Assembly: GCA_964503045.1 (NCBI GenBank)
Contig: CAZCZI010000015.1
Span: 75,965-139,964 of the forward strand
Reading direction: 5' to 3'
DNA length: 64,000 nucleotides
Source: CAYZJR01 sp964503045
GTDB taxonomy: Bacteria > Cyanobacteriota > Vampirovibrionia > Obscuribacterales > Obscuribacteraceae
Part shown: positions 26,449 through 34,031 of the stretch, piece after piece
Position numbering within the stretch: position 1 is the first letter of the stretch
How the letters are laid out: each line of letters starts with the position of its first letter
Notes under the pieces: generated by a model
Databases searched by the model: none
What the model was told of the DNA's origin: nothing
Seen by the model: the letters and a program-made list of their open reading frames with translations, nothing else
Made by a program: the position numbers and the translations under genes

Positions 26449-27869
26449 TATGTGTCACAGGCATCCGTGATGAGCTTCATATAGTCTATCTTGCCGTTAG
26501 ACTTTCTCGGAAGACTTTCGATGGCAATCGGGCAGATTGCGGAGTGATGTATGCCCAAACTTTGTGCAAGCTGCACTTTCCTCGGCTGCACTCTTGCATA
26601 GGTATCGCCTTCGCAATATATAAGCAAGCGTTGGTCGTCGCTCACGACCGCCAAGCTCCCCTCCCGCGAAAGCAGCGCCTCGATTTCGTCCAAATTCAGC
26701 CTGATGCCAAAGATCTTTCCAAAGCGCTGGGTGCGCCCGGTGATATAGAGCATCCCATCCCCGTCCAAAAATCCCAGGTCCCCTGTATACAAAACACCTT
26801 GGTTGATATCACCAAGATCGAGGTCCTCGCGACCGGCGGCGTATCCCAACATCACATTTCGCCCGCGATACACGACTTCGCCTGCCGCATCGCCAGCCTG
26901 ACCACCGTCTTTGCGGTCCACTTTCCGTATTTCAACTATTCCGCCAGGTATCGCTTTGCCAACCGATCCCAGTTTTGCCGGCAACCTGTCAGGCTCAAGA
27001 ACTGCAATTCTCGCGGTAGCCTCCGTCTGACCATACATAGTAAAAAAGCGCCCGCCGCGGTTCGACATGATTTGGTGGAAGTGTCCTATCGATTCGTTGG
27101 AAAGCTTTCCGCCCGCCTGGGTCATGGTTTTCAACTGCGGCACGCCGAGCGCGTCAATGTCGAGTCGCTTGAGGATTTCATAAGAGTACGGCACTCCGGC
27201 AAACGACGTGACCTCAGTCTCGCGCAGATGATTCCAAAACAACTTGCTGGTCAACATGTGCCGCGTAACGACTACCGTCGCACCGGATGCCAGATGACTG
27301 TTCAAGACCGAAAGCCCGTAGGAATAGTGTATTGGCAGACTGAGAACGGCGCGATCGCCGCTTTTTATCGCAAGTGCTTCTGCAATAGATAAGGCATTTG
27401 CTTCGAGATTCTCGTTAGACAACCTCACCATCTTGCCACCACCTGTAGAACCGGAGGTGGGAAGCAGCAGTTTTGTCAGATTACCGGAAATCGGCGCCGC
27501 ATCTCTTTGCGCCCGCAACGCACAAACCCTGCTTTTGTGCTGCTCGCGGACGTATGTCTGACCTTCAAAGTGGCTACTTCCAACACAATCAATGATCACG
27601 TCCGGTTTGTAAGAATCAACCAGTCCGGCAATTCTCTCCGGCACTAACCGGGCATTTATCAACGCCACCGCATTATTGGATTGAAGTGCCGCCAGGTACG
27701 CCAGAATTGAGCCGACACTATTGTCCGACAACAAGAAAATGAGACCTCTTGTTTTTGATGAAACAATCGGCATAAGCTCGTCGATTCCGCGAACCACGTC
27801 GTTGAAAGTAAGTGTCTCGCCTCTTTCGGGATCAACTATAGCAATAGCCGATGAGCGCTCGAAAAGCAT
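26448..27869 (-). CDS. AMP-dependent acyl ligase (ANL superfamily)
   Basis: Adenylates a carboxylic acid and loads it on CoA or on the ACP of the same operon. All core motifs of the family are visible: LLPTSGSTGGGKMVRLS near 145-161, YGQTEATARIA near 283, YTGDLGFLDGDG near 356, the hinge GRTQRFGKIFG, and the catalytic lysine in PRKSNGKIDYMK near the C-terminus. At 473 residues it is a compact member, like those that load carrier proteins. Its start overlaps the stop of the SDR gene by one base, and its own stop overlaps the LuxE start. The acid it selects is not evident from sequence. Confidence 0.9.
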   Translation of the reverse strand: MLFERSSAIAIVDPERGETLTFNDVVRGIDELMPIVSSKTRGLIFLLSDNSVGSILAYLAALQSNNAVALINARLVPERIAGLVDSYKPDVIIDCVGSSHFEGQTYVREQHKSRVCALRAQRDAAPISGNLTKLLLPTSGSTGGGKMVRLSNENLEANALSIAEALAIKSGDRAVLSLPIHYSYGLSVLNSHLASGATVVVTRHMLTSKLFWNHLRETEVTSFAGVPYSYEILKRLDIDALGVPQLKTMTQAGGKLSNESIGHFHQIMSNRGGRFFTMYGQTEATARIAVLEPDRLPAKLGSVGKAIPGGIVEIRKVDRKDGGQAGDAAGEVVYRGRNVMLGYAAGREDLDLGDINQGVLYTGDLGFLDGDGMLYITGRTQRFGKIFGIRLNLDEIEALLSREGSLAVVSDDQRLLIYCEGDTYARVQPRKVQLAQSLGIHHSAICPIAIESLPRKSNGKIDYMKLITDACDT

Positions 27870-28627
27870 TAGATAAGGAAACCGCCGTCGACACCAAGCA
27901 CTTGCCCTGTCACGTAAGAGGACATTTCGCTGCCGAGAAAGAGAATGACCTTCGCTACTTCTTCTGGTTGCCCGATTCTCTTCATTGCGATGCTGGCCAG
28001 GCGCTCGTTGAATTTTTCTTTGGGAATGCTTCTGGCCATATCCGTATCAATGAAACCAGGAGTGATGGCATTGACTCTGATGTTTTGCGGCGCCAACTCC
28101 TTAGCCGCGGACAAGGTTAGTCCAATTAAAGCGGCTTTGCTTGCCGCATAGACACTTTGTCCGACATTACCGCGCACACCAATGATTGAACTTACATTGA
28201 TAATCGAACCGGACTTATTGCGTCCCATCAATCTGGCTGCGTTTTGCAAATGCCAAAGCGGACCGCAAGCGTTGACTGAAAACGTGTCCCGGATCAAACT
28301 TTCGGAAATCATTCCCAATAGGGCGTCTCCGAGCACACCGGCATTGTTGACTAGAATATCCAGGCGCTTGAATTTACTGAAAATCTGTTTGTACGCATCA
28401 CTACTTTTTTCAAAATCGGATACATCAAACAACATTCCGGTTGCGCAGTCAGGATTGATTTCGTTCAGTTCTTTGACTCGTTGCTCGAGAAGCTCGGGGC
28501 TTGAACGCCCATTGATGATGACTTTCGCTCCATGATGAGCGAGAGTTCGAGCTGCCGCCCAACCAATGCCCCTGGTAGAGCCTGTCACCAGAGCGACTTT
28601 TCCTTCAACCAACGAATTCGATACCAT
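27869..28627 (-). CDS. SDR reductase, FabG-like 3-oxoacyl-ACP reductase
   Basis: Classical short-chain dehydrogenase, probably reducing a 3-oxo (or making a 3-hydroxy) acyl-ACP with NADPH. I use the ATG at 28627, giving 252 residues; the longer frame starts with a TTG. The cofactor loop is VTGSTRGIGWAAARTL, the NNAG motif appears as VNNAGVLG, and the catalytic Ser and YAASK are in INVSSIIG and SVYAASKAAL. FabG-like residues LAPQNIRVNAITPGFIDTDM and the end VTGQVLGVDGG complete the match. Its start lies inside the last 23 bases of the ACP gene, so the two are coupled. That placement argues for an ACP-bound substrate. Confidence 0.9.
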   Translation of the reverse strand: MVSNSLVEGKVALVTGSTRGIGWAAARTLAHHGAKVIINGRSSPELLEQRVKELNEINPDCATGMLFDVSDFEKSSDAYKQIFSKFKRLDILVNNAGVLGDALLGMISESLIRDTFSVNACGPLWHLQNAARLMGRNKSGSIINVSSIIGVRGNVGQSVYAASKAALIGLTLSAAKELAPQNIRVNAITPGFIDTDMARSIPKEKFNERLASIAMKRIGQPEEVAKVILFLGSEMSSYVTGQVLGVDGGFLI

Positions 28628-28850
28628 GAATCGATAGAATCTCTTTTGCTCTTGCAAAACTGCTCATCGACAAAACCTCGTCTGTGTCGAGCATTACATC
28701 AAACTCTTTCTCGATTGCGTTAATCAGTTGCACGTGCGCAACCGAATCCCACTCGGCAATGCTTCCATAGCTTAGCGTTTCGACGTCAATATCCGACCCA
28801 ATAGCGAGGGCGTCTGCGAAGGCGCTTTTCAATCTGGGTAGGGAGTCCAT
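28605..28850 (-). CDS. Acyl carrier protein
   Basis: Carrier that holds an acyl chain on phosphopantetheine. The ATG at 28850 gives 81 residues, the standard ACP size; a TTG at 28901 would add a basic N-terminus unlike ACPs. The attachment Ser36 lies in WDSVAHVQLINAIEKEFDV, a typical DSxxxxxL context. Helix 3 (TDEVLSMSSFARAKEIL) also fits. It opens the cassette ACP-SDR-ligase-LuxE-LuxC and is dedicated to it, since this is not a fatty-acid-synthesis locus. 108 bases separate it from the acyltransferase gene upstream, and no terminator is visible there. Confidence 0.9.
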   Translation of the reverse strand: MDSLPRLKSAFADALAIGSDIDVETLSYGSIAEWDSVAHVQLINAIEKEFDVMLDTDEVLSMSSFARAKEILSIHGIEFVG

Positions 28851-28958
28851 TAGTAATTCGGGTAATTCGATGATTCGCAACCGCTGTCTAACTCGGTTCA
28901 AGCAGTGCCGGTCTTAACATACAAGCCAACAGATTATAGCTCAGTTGAAACTATCAAT

Positions 28959-30005
28959 TTAGACAGGCACGACCGTCTTTTCCGGTGAAAGCTCAAACTT
29001 CTTACCGCACTGGCTGCAAGTAGCCGCCCCACCAACGAATTCCAGCCTGTTGCGGCAGTAGCAGGCCCAGCCATATGCACGGGAATTGAGGGCGTATACA
29101 AGAGCCTGCGACGGCTGATCGGTTGCAATGAGGCAACCAATTCCAACATAGGCGTTTGCTCCGATACGAACGCCTTCGTCTATAACGGTCTTCGGTCCGA
29201 TCCAGGCACCGTCTTCTATGACCGCGTCGTTTCCAACATATGAAGAGCCGGGCAGCGAGCAGTGTCTTCCTATCGTGACTCCGCTTGCTATGTGAATGAG
29301 GTTGTCTATTTTCGACTCGACGCCAACATACGTAAACTCACCGCTGATGCCGCGATCGATGCAAGAGACCGGACCTACCTCGACACCGCTATCCAACCAA
29401 ACACCACCAGCGTGACTGACTCGCAGCCGTGGCGTGCCGGCTGCAAACAAACCGATTGAATCCGTGCCGATGGTGGCATTTGCAGAAATGCTTACATCTT
29501 CGCCCACAAAAGTGTTCGGCAACAAGACCACACCATCTGCGATCACTGCGCCTTTGGAGATATAGACGTTTGAATGAACGATAGCCGATTTTGCGATATT
29601 GGCTTTCGCATCAGAGAACGACTGCAAGAGTTCGAAGCGCCCCTTGCCTTGGAGGTCGTTCAAGATTTCGCAAAATGCAAGTTTCGGATTTTTGTCTGTG
29701 ATCAGCAAAGCGCATGATACAGACTTGCTTCTATCGATAGCAATCTTGTCTTTTTCGTTGACAATCAATATTCGCTGGAGATTTGGCAGCGAACCATCAA
29801 ATGAAGAAGCATCAAAATAGGTGAGTACGGGCCCGGAGGCCGCGCCATTTGGATATGACAGCAGAAACGAAATCTCGATGTCTTCCCCGGCCGTTTTCAT
29901 GCCATAGTCACGACCCAATTGCGCGAGGCTGACAGCAGAGCTCAACCCAAGACTTCTGGGTCTTCCATTTGCAGTCAAAAGCTCTTTGGGATTTATACTA
30001 GACAT
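28959..30005 (-). CDS. LpxD-like hexapeptide protein lacking the catalytic His, with C-terminal zinc ribbon
   Basis: 348 residues. An N-terminal region of about 120 residues resembles that of its neighbour at 30015. A left-handed beta-helix follows from about 130 to 300 (SAIVHSNVYISKGAVIADGV, VGEDVSISANATIG). Where LpxD enzymes have IAHNV with the catalytic His, this protein reads LIHIASGVTIG, so that His is replaced by Ser. The tail YGWACYCRNRLEFVGG with TCSQCGKKFEL is a CxC/CxxC zinc ribbon, a feature of some O-antigen acyltransferases. It may be an acyltransferase with another base, or a structural partner. It starts nine bases after the stop of the LpxD-like gene. Confidence 0.75.
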   Translation of the reverse strand: MSSINPKELLTANGRPRSLGLSSAVSLAQLGRDYGMKTAGEDIEISFLLSYPNGAASGPVLTYFDASSFDGSLPNLQRILIVNEKDKIAIDRSKSVSCALLITDKNPKLAFCEILNDLQGKGRFELLQSFSDAKANIAKSAIVHSNVYISKGAVIADGVVLLPNTFVGEDVSISANATIGTDSIGLFAAGTPRLRVSHAGGVWLDSGVEVGPVSCIDRGISGEFTYVGVESKIDNLIHIASGVTIGRHCSLPGSSYVGNDAVIEDGAWIGPKTVIDEGVRIGANAYVGIGCLIATDQPSQALVYALNSRAYGWACYCRNRLEFVGGAATCSQCGKKFELSPEKTVVPV

Positions 30006-30014
30006 GCGACTCCC

Positions 30015-30983
30015 CTAGTTTCTTTCTAGGCAAACTTGTACATTGTTTTCGGGTTCTTTGGTCGTTGAAGCCGTACCTTCAACGACGCCAAATGGCGGGA
30101 TATCTCGTAAGACGACCGATAGATTTCCGATTCGACTGTAGGCACCAAGGGTGGTGATTTGCAAAATTGTCGCATGCGGTCCTATTTGAACTCCATCCTC
30201 GATGGAAACGAATCCGGCAATTTGCGCACCAGATCCAATATGGCATCCAATGCCGGTCTTTACACTGTGTGCGACGTGAACAAAGTGTCCGATAGAAGTG
30301 GCTTCTCCGATATAAGTAAACTCGCCGAAGTATCCCTTATCGACGCACGTATTGGCACCGATAGTCACACCAGAAGCCAGCCAAACTCCTCCTGCATGTG
30401 GTAGAATGCGGCGTCTGCCCCTGATCTCAACAGGTTCCCATCCGTTGTGACCAATCACCGCCTTAGGATGTACGACCACGCCAACGCCAACATAAGTATT
30501 GGGAAGAATCTTGGCACCGTCACTAATGAATGCATCGCGATCGATATAAACGTTTCTGCCAATGTAGGCTGAATCAGCTATTTTCGCCGAAGGATCGCGA
30601 TAGCTCTTCAATGCCTCATATCTTCCTTCGTTGACCGAGTCGAACAAGATCTCAAAGAAAGTTGATTTCGGATCGTCTGAAACTAGGACGGTGTTGTCGC
30701 TTTCCAAAACGATATCTTTCAATTCCGGTTTTGTAATTATTGCGCAGTGCTTGACGCCGTCAAGCAGGTGGGCGAATTTCGCCGAGCTGAAGAAACTCGC
30801 GGAATACTGCGAACATGGACCATTCGTCGTTGTTAGTTTTTCGATTGAACGAAGCTGCAAATCATTGCCATAAAGTTGCAACGAATATCGCTTCGACAGC
30901 TCGGTAGCAAGAACTGAATCAAGACGCAGACTGGCCGGTTGCGTCGAGCCAGAGAGCAACTCTTGTGGGGTGATTTCCTTCAT
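30015..30983 (-). CDS. LpxD-like UDP-sugar N-acyltransferase
   Basis: Predicted to transfer an acyl group from ACP to the amino group of a UDP-linked sugar. The ATG at 30983 overlaps the stop of the GT2 gene (ATGA at 30980-30983), so I prefer it over the longer frame from 31082. The 322-residue protein has the LpxD layout: an N-terminal uridine-binding-like domain to about 115, then hexapeptide coils (AKIADSAYIGRNVYIDRDAF). The sequence FVHVAHSVKTGIGCHIGSG keeps the catalytic His in the IAHxV context. It ends with SVVLRDIPPFGVVEGTAS. As it sits in a glycan operon with its own ACP, it may act on a surface sugar rather than on lipid A (inference). Confidence 0.8.
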   Translation of the reverse strand: MKEITPQELLSGSTQPASLRLDSVLATELSKRYSLQLYGNDLQLRSIEKLTTTNGPCSQYSASFFSSAKFAHLLDGVKHCAIITKPELKDIVLESDNTVLVSDDPKSTFFEILFDSVNEGRYEALKSYRDPSAKIADSAYIGRNVYIDRDAFISDGAKILPNTYVGVGVVVHPKAVIGHNGWEPVEIRGRRRILPHAGGVWLASGVTIGANTCVDKGYFGEFTYIGEATSIGHFVHVAHSVKTGIGCHIGSGAQIAGFVSIEDGVQIGPHATILQITTLGAYSRIGNLSVVLRDIPPFGVVEGTASTTKEPENNVQVCLERN

Positions 30984-32014
30984 GCAACAGGCAGCCCCTG
31001 ATTTTGCTTGGACTTGCAGCCATTGATTCTCTCTTGAATGATAAATCGCTGGACATAGCTTCTTTTCACGTCGAGAAACCAATATTCAACATACAGCCAG
31101 AAAGCCGTCGAATGAAGGAGCGAGAGGAGACTGACGGCAAACAAAACTAGTGCAGTGAAACCTCTGTCATTGCCTGCAGTCAGATCGATGCACGCCATTG
31201 CCATCGAGCCGACGATTCCTAATAGAGAAACTGCCACTGTTGCGAACATCAGCACCCTTATTGGTTTTGGATTGAACAGAATTGTTCGAAGCACAAGCGC
31301 CAGTTTCTTATCCAAAGTCCAACCTGATGATCCACGCAGGCGCGCAGCTTTGACATACGAAAAAATCGTAGACTTGAATCCGGTTTCGGAAATCATCAAC
31401 AAAAGAGGAGCGTCTCGATGTGCTTGAGCCGTGAGCACCGAGAGCGCGCTGCGATCCATTAAAGCGGTATCGACACCCAATTTCGGAAACATTCCGCCGG
31501 TAATGAAATTGACCATCCTCCAATAAATGTTTGGAAAAAATCTTTGCAATTGGCTTTGCCCTTCAATCTTGCTGCGAGCGGCCCAGACAATCGGAAAGCC
31601 CTGTTTCCACAGATGAAACAGATCAATAACCATCGATGGGTGCTCTTGAAAATCGCAACCGAGAAAAACCGCGCAATCACCGGTGCTTTCAAGAAACCCA
31701 GCCATTACAGCTGCTTCCATGCCATAGTTCTTCGCGAATTTCAACACCCGAACATTCTCTTGACCGCTGCTGATTTCTTGAAGCAACTGATAACTCGTAT
31801 CTCTCGAGCCGTCATCGACGAAAATAAATTCGAACTGAGTATTAGGAAGCTTGCCTTCGAGCTCCTTCAAAGCGGCAAAGAATGGCTTGATATTTGCCTC
31901 TTCGTTGAATACGGGTACTACTATGGACAAAGTCGTGCTTTCGGCCATACAAGCATCCGCCTCGGGAACGCCTTCTGATCTCTCTGCCAGCTTGTGTTTT
32001 GACAAATCTACCAT
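30980..32014 (-). CDS. GT2 glycosyltransferase, GtrB/DPM1-like, with two C-terminal membrane helices (GT2-A)
   Basis: Probably moves a sugar from a nucleotide donor to undecaprenyl phosphate. The catalytic domain covers residues 25-235: LSIVVPVFNEEANIKPF, FVDDGSRDTS, and FLGCDFQEHP as the metal-binding region. Two hydrophobic helices close it (PIRVLMFATVAVSLLGIVGS and GFTALVLFAVSLLSLLHST), as in GtrB/ArnC-type enzymes. I start at the ATG at 32014 because the eroded copy of this gene's 5' end at 32850-32906 keeps a strong ribosome site before the matching ATG; an ATG at 32023 is the alternative. The stop overlaps the LpxD-like start. Confidence 0.88.
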   Translation of the reverse strand: MVDLSKHKLAERSEGVPEADACMAESTTLSIVVPVFNEEANIKPFFAALKELEGKLPNTQFEFIFVDDGSRDTSYQLLQEISSGQENVRVLKFAKNYGMEAAVMAGFLESTGDCAVFLGCDFQEHPSMVIDLFHLWKQGFPIVWAARSKIEGQSQLQRFFPNIYWRMVNFITGGMFPKLGVDTALMDRSALSVLTAQAHRDAPLLLMISETGFKSTIFSYVKAARLRGSSGWTLDKKLALVLRTILFNPKPIRVLMFATVAVSLLGIVGSMAMACIDLTAGNDRGFTALVLFAVSLLSLLHSTAFWLYVEYWFLDVKRSYVQRFIIQERINGCKSKQNQGLPVA

Positions 32015-32040
32015 ATGCTTCATATGCCCAGCCCAGGCGG

Positions 32041-32742
32041 CTATCGCTCAATCCAATAGGTAAATACATCCTTCAAAGAAGCAACCACCACTTTGAAAGC
32101 CCCGGCGCGCGCCACACCGGCCTCACGAGCCAAGTACTTGATTTTCACCTCAGCCACCTTAAATCCACTGTCGTGTGCACGCAAAAGCATTTCCGGCATG
32201 GCAAAACCAGTGCTCTTTCCTTTCATTTTCGGAAGCACCGCCTCAACCACTTCGCGCTTATACACCTGAATGAAGCTGTAGTCTTGGAGCTTGAGCTTGA
32301 ACAACGTATGCAACAAGATTCTGTTTGCATGGCTCAAAAACAGCCGATATGGCGTATAGCCTGGACGCCCTGTGCGGCTCGCTACAACCACATCGTGTGT
32401 TTCAAGCAGTGGCAGCAAACTGGACAAGTCGTTCAAGTCAAACGGATAGTCCACGCCGTTGTGCGTTATAAGGTCGCGCTTGGCCGTTGCGAAGGCTTTC
32501 AAAAGGCTTTCACCCTGCCGCAGGTTCCTTTCATTGTTAATGACTCGAATTCGGTTATCTTGAGCCGCAAGCCGCTCGGCAAGCAGAGGCGTCGAATCCG
32601 TGCTGCAGTCATTCACGATTATGATTTCGAAATCGTCGAACAATCTGTCAAGAGCTTCTATAGAGCGCTTGATTGTTCCCTCAAGGCTTTCCTCTTCGTT
32701 GTACGCGGGATAGACGACGGAAATTGAATAGTGTGACTTCAC
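32041..32742 (-). CDS. GT2 family glycosyltransferase, soluble (GT2-B)
   Basis: Transfers a sugar from a nucleotide donor; acceptor unknown. The GTG at 32742 gives the usual family start (MKSHYSISVVYPAYNEE). The open frame reaches a TTG at 32823, which would add a basic leader of 27 residues. GT-A features are FEIIIVNDCSTDSTPLLAER, then THNGVDYPFDLNDLSSLLPL with the DxxFD-like site. No membrane helix is seen. The end KIKYLAREAGVARAGAFK is the part found as a relic at 22079-22197. It is the first gene of the nine-gene minus-strand operon and lies 26 bases before GT2-A. Confidence 0.86.
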   Translation of the reverse strand: MKSHYSISVVYPAYNEEESLEGTIKRSIEALDRLFDDFEIIIVNDCSTDSTPLLAERLAAQDNRIRVINNERNLRQGESLLKAFATAKRDLITHNGVDYPFDLNDLSSLLPLLETHDVVVASRTGRPGYTPYRLFLSHANRILLHTLFKLKLQDYSFIQVYKREVVEAVLPKMKGKSTGFAMPEMLLRAHDSGFKVAEVKIKYLAREAGVARAGAFKVVVASLKDVFTYWIER

Positions 32743-32849
32743 GTAAGCTCGTGACCTTTCGTACTTGAAAATTGCTCTCGATTGTGAATACAGTAGCTTG
32801 GCGGCTTTCGCTGTTGTGCGCAATTGGGCCTGTCACTATCGGCGGTGCA

Positions 32850-32906
32850 TTACAAATACAATCCAGCCAATCTCCGTACCAGCTTGTGTTCTGACAAGTC
32901 TAGCAT
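32850..32906 (-). pseudogene. Relic of the 5' end of the GT2-A gene
   Basis: Bases 32878-32911 match 31987-32020, the start of GT2-A, with few changes. Read on the minus strand this copy has a strong Shine-Dalgarno (GGGGGGAG, 8 bases before the ATG), the start MLDLSEHKLV and a stop after 18 codons. It lacks all catalytic parts. It could still be translated as a tiny peptide, but the simplest reading is a truncated duplicate left between the GT2-B gene and the oxidoreductase gene. Confidence 0.7.
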
Positions 32907-32990
32907 ATGGTTATCTCCCCCCTGATTGCTGGCAATACCGTGATATGATCTGGCAACGGTAATCCCCACAGAGGCAGGGCTCGCAGGTAC

Positions 32991-34031
32991 ATGCAACAGT
33001 TGAGAGTTGGCGTTGTCGGTTATGGGTATTGGGGCCCAAACTTGGTTCGCAACTTCAGCGAAATCGATTCGACTGAGGTCAAATACATTTGCGATTCTCA
33101 ACCAGAACAGCTCGAGCGGCACAAGCTGCGTTACCGCAACACGATCTTCACAAGCGACTACCAGCAATTGCTTGATGACCACGAGTTGGACGCCATCATC
33201 ATTGCCACCCCGGTAGCAACTCACTATGCGCTGGCAAGAATGGCTCTGCTTGCCGGCAAGCATGTCTTGGTTTCCAAGCCGATGTGCAAGCACTCCTGGG
33301 AGTGCGAAGAGCTTATTGCCATTGCCCAAGAGAAAAATCTCGTGATCATGGTCGATCATACCTTCATCTACCACGGACCGGTTCGCCTGATTAAGCAGCT
33401 AATAGACTCAGGAGAAGTAGGCGATTTGCTTTATTTGAGCTCGGCTCGGGTTAACTTGGGCATTTTTCAAAGCGATGTGAACGTACTTTGGGACCTCGGA
33501 GCCCACGATCTGGCAATACTTGACTATCTGATCGGCAAAACGCCGACAGCGGTGCATGCAATCGGAAAATCTCACACCGATTCAGACTTCGAAGACATCG
33601 CCTTCATGACCCTCGAATTTGAAGACAACTTCATCGCGCACTTCCATATGAGTTGGTTGTCCCCAGTCAAAATCCGGCAGTTGCTCATTGGCGGAACCAA
33701 AAAGATGCTGATGTTCGATGACCACAGACCGATTGAAAAGGTCTGTGTTTATGACAAAGGCATCCAACAGCTCGAAGTACCTCTAGCAACGGAAAAGGAC
33801 AGATACAGAGCGTTGATTCAGTATAGATTCGGCGACATGCGTGCTCCGGTCTATGACCTGACTGAAGCGCTAAAGTTTGAAACCTTGCACTTCCTCGATT
33901 GCATTACTAACAAGAAGACTCCACTGAGCGATGGTTGGTCGGGCTTAAGGGTAGTGCGCTTGTTGGAACTGGCGGAAAAGTCTCTCAAAACACACATATC
34001 ACTTCCGGTGCCTGCTCTTGAGACAAGGTAA
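32991..34031 (+). CDS. Gfo/Idh/MocA family sugar oxidoreductase
   Basis: NAD(P)-dependent dehydrogenase, most likely oxidising C3 of a nucleotide sugar before amination. The Rossmann motif VGVVGYGYWGPNLVRNF opens the protein. The catalytic lysine is in HVLVSKPMCKH; the usual EKP is SKP here. The motif VDHTFIYHGPVRLIKQLIDS and the later DLGAHDLAILDYL carry the Asp/His pair of the active site. The 346-residue length is typical. The next gene, a DegT aminotransferase, starts 14 bases before this one ends. Such oxidoreductase-aminotransferase pairs, with a WbpD-like acetyltransferase, make 3-acetamido sugars in other bacteria. Confidence 0.9.
   Translation: MQQLRVGVVGYGYWGPNLVRNFSEIDSTEVKYICDSQPEQLERHKLRYRNTIFTSDYQQLLDDHELDAIIIATPVATHYALARMALLAGKHVLVSKPMCKHSWECEELIAIAQEKNLVIMVDHTFIYHGPVRLIKQLIDSGEVGDLLYLSSARVNLGIFQSDVNVLWDLGAHDLAILDYLIGKTPTAVHAIGKSHTDSDFEDIAFMTLEFEDNFIAHFHMSWLSPVKIRQLLIGGTKKMLMFDDHRPIEKVCVYDKGIQQLEVPLATEKDRYRALIQYRFGDMRAPVYDLTEALKFETLHFLDCITNKKTPLSDGWSGLRVVRLLELAEKSLKTHISLPVPALETR

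Noticed and set aside
24107..28850. A bioluminescence operon
   Set aside because: LuxC and LuxE homologues are present but luxA, luxB and luxD are not, and the neighbours are glycan genes.
32850..33374. A 174-codon minus-strand frame over the oxidoreductase start
   Set aside because: Mostly antisense to the conserved Rossmann domain. Only the relic of the GT2-A start at its end has meaning.
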